Shown piece after piece: positions 61,627 to 64,000 of a DNA stretch of 64,000 nucleotides (its first letter is position 1; each line of letters starts with the position of its first letter). Under the pieces are notes generated by a model. It saw only the letters and a list, made by a program, of their open reading frames with translations, searched no databases and had not been told where the DNA came from. Source of the stretch: CASICS01 sp045564455 (GTDB lineage Bacteria > Pseudomonadota > Gammaproteobacteria > Magnimaribacterales > AG-339-G14); the NCBI GenBank assembly GCA_045564455.1, contig JBJLHG010000001.1, positions 280,865-344,864 on the forward strand. Direction: 5' to 3'. A program made the position numbers and the translations under genes.

Positions 61627-62805
61627 ATGGGAAATGCATATATTGTTGGAGCGGTAAGAACTCCGGGCGGAAAGAAAGATGGAAAGCTTAAGAACTGGCA
61701 TCCATCCGATCTAGGTGCTTTAGTTTTAGATGAGTTAGTTCAACGAACTGGCGCTAAAGGAGAAATGATCGATGACGTTATTTTTGGCTGTGTAAGCCAA
61801 TCAGGTGCGCAAGCAGGTAATGTTGCAAGAAATGCGGTGCTGAGTTCATCTTTACCTGAATCAGTTCCAGGTACATCTGTTGATAGACAATGCGGTTCAT
61901 CACAACAAGCTATTCACTTTGCTGCACAAGCAGTTATGTCCGAAACTCAAGATATCGTTATTGCAGGTGGAGTCGAAGTAATGAGTCAGGTACCCATCGG
62001 ATCAAACATTATAGACAGCTTCAAAGAAGGGCATGGCCAGCCATTTAATGGCAAAGGTATGACAGAAAGATACCCAGGTGTGCAATTCAGTCAATTTGCT
62101 GGAGCAGAAATGATGGCTAAAAGATGGGAAATGTCTAGAGATGATCTAGACTCGTTTGCACTAGCTAGTCATGAGAAAGCTAAAACTGCCACTGAGGCAG
62201 GTTATTTCGATAAAGAAATTGTTCCTGTTGAAGGCGATTTGCCATCAGGCGAAAAAGAAATGGTTACTGCTGATGAAGGTATTAGATTTGACGCTTCTAA
62301 AGAAAGTCTTTCAGGGTTAAAAACATTAACTGAAGATGGTGTCTTAACTGCTGGAAGTTCAAGTCAAATTTGTGATGGTGCAGCAGCAATCATGATTGTT
62401 AACGATGCTGGATTAAAAAAATTAGGCATTAAGCCTAGAGCAAAAATTGTTGCTTTAGCTCTTGCAGGAGATGATCCTGTGATTATGTTAACAGGACCAA
62501 TTCCTGCTTCAAAAACCGTTTTGGATAAAGCAGAATTGAAAATAGAAGACATGGATCTATATGAAGTCAATGAAGCATTCGCTCCAGTACCATTGGCTTG
62601 GGCGCATGAACTTAAAGCGGATAAATCCAAATTAAATGTTAATGGCGGCGCTATGGCCTTAGGTCATCCTTTAGGAGGGACTGGTGCAAAATTAATGACT
62701 ACACTGCTTCATGAGTTAGAAAGAAGAGATGGCAAATATGGTCTTCAAGCTATATGTGAAGGTGGTGGAACTGCTAACGCTATGATTATCGAAAGATTAG
62801 ATTAG
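61627..62805 (+). CDS. Acetyl-CoA C-acyltransferase (thiolase)
   Basis: A 392-residue thiolase, either degrading beta-ketoacyl-CoA or forming acetoacetyl-CoA. The nucleophilic Cys is in SVDRQCGSSQQAIHFAAQ (about residue 92), the second catalytic His is in GGAMALGHPLGGTGAKL, and the C-terminal Cys in CEGGGTANAMII. AVRTPGGKKDGKLK and EAFAPVPLAWAHEL are further family blocks. A good ribosome site (TAGGAG) precedes the ATG. It could complete degradation of products from the acyl-CoA locus at 17-25 kb. Confidence 0.95.
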   Translation: MGNAYIVGAVRTPGGKKDGKLKNWHPSDLGALVLDELVQRTGAKGEMIDDVIFGCVSQSGAQAGNVARNAVLSSSLPESVPGTSVDRQCGSSQQAIHFAAQAVMSETQDIVIAGGVEVMSQVPIGSNIIDSFKEGHGQPFNGKGMTERYPGVQFSQFAGAEMMAKRWEMSRDDLDSFALASHEKAKTATEAGYFDKEIVPVEGDLPSGEKEMVTADEGIRFDASKESLSGLKTLTEDGVLTAGSSSQICDGAAAIMIVNDAGLKKLGIKPRAKIVALALAGDDPVIMLTGPIPASKTVLDKAELKIEDMDLYEVNEAFAPVPLAWAHELKADKSKLNVNGGAMALGHPLGGTGAKLMTTLLHELERRDGKYGLQAICEGGGTANAMIIERLD

Positions 62806-62875
62806 CTGTAAGACTTTTCATCGATCTTAAAGAAATAGCAAAGAGATAGTTAGTCCTTTCAAATAGTCATTGAAT

Positions 62876-63274
62876 ATGGGGGTCTCGGCAAAAAAAATAA
62901 ACTTCACCTGGTTATTTTCAATATGTCTTTTTCTATTAATCTGGCCTATGTTTATTGGCCCATATGTAGCCTTAACTAATCCATCGTTTTTTGGTGGACC
63001 AGAAGTTAATGAACTTACATTAAGCTCAGCGCTATATATAGCGAGAAATCTTGCTGTTGGGCTGGTCTTTTTTATCGCTATTTACTTAAAAAGCGGACCA
63101 ATGTTATTTGCTTTGATTGTTATTAGACTAATTACGGATTTAATAGATGCACCAGCTTTTTATGCATTTAGAGATCCAGATTTGACTAGGTTAATTGTTA
63201 TATTTACATTGTGTTGTTATTTACCAGCATTTTATGGATTACATTATCTTTGGAAATCAATGTCAGATAATTAA
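62876..63274 (+). CDS. Small membrane protein of unknown function
   Basis: I do not recognise this protein of about 132 residues. It has four hydrophobic segments: FTWLFSICLFLLIWPMFIG, LSSALYIARNLAVGLVFFI, SGPMLFALIVIRLITDLI, and RLIVIFTLCCYLPAFYGL. Between them are short polar links, with DLIDAPAFYAFRDPDLTR the most polar. The start may be the ATG at 62876 or a TTG at 62870. It lies 65 bases after the thiolase and just before tRNA-Ala. Confidence 0.7.
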   Translation: MGVSAKKINFTWLFSICLFLLIWPMFIGPYVALTNPSFFGGPEVNELTLSSALYIARNLAVGLVFFIAIYLKSGPMLFALIVIRLITDLIDAPAFYAFRDPDLTRLIVIFTLCCYLPAFYGLHYLWKSMSDN

Positions 63275-63321
63275 TCTAAAATATAATCGTTAAAATTGTA
63301 TAGAAGTTAGTAGTATTTTTG

Positions 63322-63397
63322 GGGGCTATAGCTCAGCTGGGAGAGCGCTTGCGTGGCACGCAAGAGGTCCGCGGTTCGATCCCGCGTAGCTCCACCA
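63322..63397 (+). tRNA. tRNA-Ala (anticodon GGC)
   Basis: A 76-base tRNA with encoded CCA. The acceptor stem GGGGCTA pairs with TAGCTCC with one G-T, and the anticodon stem CTTGC/GCAAG encloses GTGGCAC (GGC). The D arm is GCTCAGCTGGGAGAGC, the T arm CGCGGTTCGATCCCGCG, discriminator A. A TATAGA at 63299 may be its -10 element. Confidence 0.97.
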
Positions 63398-63413
63398 AAA
63401 AAAGTCAATAAAT

Positions 63414-63449
63414 ATAAGGGTTTGAGAGCATTTCTTAAACCCTTATTTT
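63414..63449 (+). terminator. Rho-independent terminator after tRNA-Ala
   Basis: ATAAGGGTTT paired with AAACCCTTAT around a 13-base loop, then TTTT. It lies 17 bases after the tRNA. Confidence 0.7.
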
Positions 63450-63477
63450 GCATAAAAAACATCATAAAATAATTTGG

Positions 63478-63496
63478 GTCATACTTTGTGTCATAC
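63478..63496. repeat. Short direct repeat GTCATAC behind tRNA-Ala
   Basis: GTCATAC occurs at 63478-63484 and again at 63490-63496, a 12-base period. Repeats of this kind occur near tyrosine-recombinase attachment sites in tRNA 3' flanks, but no integrase gene is in the window. Confidence 0.35.
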
Positions 63497-63618
63497 CTTA
63501 GATATATCCAAAAACCCTTAGATTCAGACTACCTAAACTTATTTTGAAAAGCCTATTCTTAATCCTGGCTTTGCTGGTGGTGGCTTGAACCCAATCCTGA
63601 ATTTGATAAGGTAGAAGA

Positions 63619-64000
63619 GTGAAAAGGTTTAGTGTTTTGGTTTTGTTTATTTTTGGCTGTGCTACGACAACTTCTGTGAGCATGAAAGAAGCAGATAAAA
63701 TGACCACTATGGAAGTTTGTTTTGGCGTAAGTACTGGTTATCACTATGATAATTTAAGAGAACTTGAACCCGAAGCAGAAGCGATTCTTTATACTTCGTT
63801 AATAAAAAGATTTCCAAATAAATTAGACCCATCTGAAGAAGTTTGTGAGGGTCTTTATTATTCCTCTTTAACAAAAAAAAGAATAGAACAAGCTAGACAA
63901 ATTCAAAATACTCAACAACAAAGGAATCAAGCTATCGGGAGAGCTCTGTTAGGAATTTCAGAATCCTATCGTCAAGGAAATCAGTCTCAACAATCATATC
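63619..64000 (+). CDS. Unknown lipoprotein, cut by the right window edge
   Basis: An open frame of 127 codons runs from a GTG at 63619 to the window end, preceded by AAGG six bases upstream. The N-terminus (KRFSVLVLFIFGCATTT) is a lipoprotein signal with lipobox IFGC. The mature part is charged and rich in Glu, Arg and Gln, with two cysteines (MEVCFGV and EEVCEGLYYS) and a glutamine-rich stretch (ARQIQNTQQQRNQA). I do not recognise the family. No gene precedes it between 63397 and 63619, so it starts its own unit beyond the tRNA terminator. Confidence 0.65.
   Translation, partial: MKRFSVLVLFIFGCATTTSVSMKEADKMTTMEVCFGVSTGYHYDNLRELEPEAEAILYTSLIKRFPNKLDPSEEVCEGLYYSSLTKKRIEQARQIQNTQQQRNQAIGRALLGISESYRQGNQSQQSY

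Noticed and set aside
63498..63744. Two short minus-strand open frames near the right edge
   Set aside because: They oppose the plus-strand lipoprotein frame, lack ribosome sites and show no protein-like composition or family signature.
1..64000. CRISPR arrays, insertion sequences or prophage genes
   Set aside because: No regularly spaced repeats, transposase, integrase or phage structural motif was seen on either strand.

Overview
The window looks like part of the chromosome of a streamlined marine gammaproteobacterium. It is strongly AT-rich, intergenic gaps are mostly under 100 bases, many neighbours overlap, and TTG or GTG starts are common. All six tRNA genes encode their CCA ends. Gene orders typical of Gammaproteobacteria are present: purM-purN-DUF3108 divergent from DUF2066-CDP-alcohol transferase-hda; tig-clpP-clpX-lon-hupB-ppiD; dnaX-recR; rnhA-dnaQ beside gloB-mltD. 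With a FabY-type ketosynthase, a TonB receptor, several serine hydrolases and acyl-CoA enzymes, the content fits a SAR86-like oligotroph. That placement is inference, since no rRNA lies in the window.

Layout. 1-3.8 kb: the start of a DsbD-like gene (cut by the left edge), a YqgE gene, then nadA-nadC and an unknown lipoprotein. 3.9-8.3 kb: a serine hydrolase, recX, dnaX, recR, dcd. 8.3-12.9 kb: purine genes and the divergent DUF2066-hda operon. 12.9-17.3 kb: sppA, a TlpA-like thioredoxin, an M23 peptidase and xseA. 17.3-25.5 kb: an acyl-CoA catabolic locus (EamA transporter, AtuA-like protein, enoyl-CoA hydratase, saccharopine-dehydrogenase-like reductase, and a convergent two-subunit biotin-dependent acyl-CoA carboxylase). 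25.6-30.3 kb: tRNA-Val, a PhoD-like phosphatase, tRNA-Asp with panD directly behind it, a short-chain dehydrogenase, a candidate unannotated small RNA, and a DASS transporter. 30.4-38.9 kb: patatin, gpsA, folE, maf, and lipid enzymes including fabY, then folD. 39-51.6 kb: tRNA-Pro, a sirtuin, tRNA-Arg and tRNA-His, the trigger factor/Clp/Lon/HU/PpiD proteostasis block, fabI and a TonB receptor. 51.6-64 kb: glk, mltD, gloB, rnhA, dnaQ, gltX, a second serine hydrolase, Trm112-like, a metallo-beta-lactamase-fold hydrolase, a TauD-like dioxygenase, a cupredoxin, a thiolase, tRNA-Ala, and a cut-off lipoprotein gene.

Most of the window is core metabolism and housekeeping. The best candidate for something undescribed is the 28.64-28.87 kb stretch. 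On the minus strand it holds a plausible sigma70 promoter, an H-type pseudoknot, an 11-base perfect match to the complement of the 16S rRNA tail, three more hairpins, and a bidirectional rho-independent terminator. Other points worth a look are an A10 run in dnaX where slippage in either direction stops translation at once, an Hda that has lost its P-loop but kept its arginine finger, and panD lying 19 bases behind tRNA-Asp.
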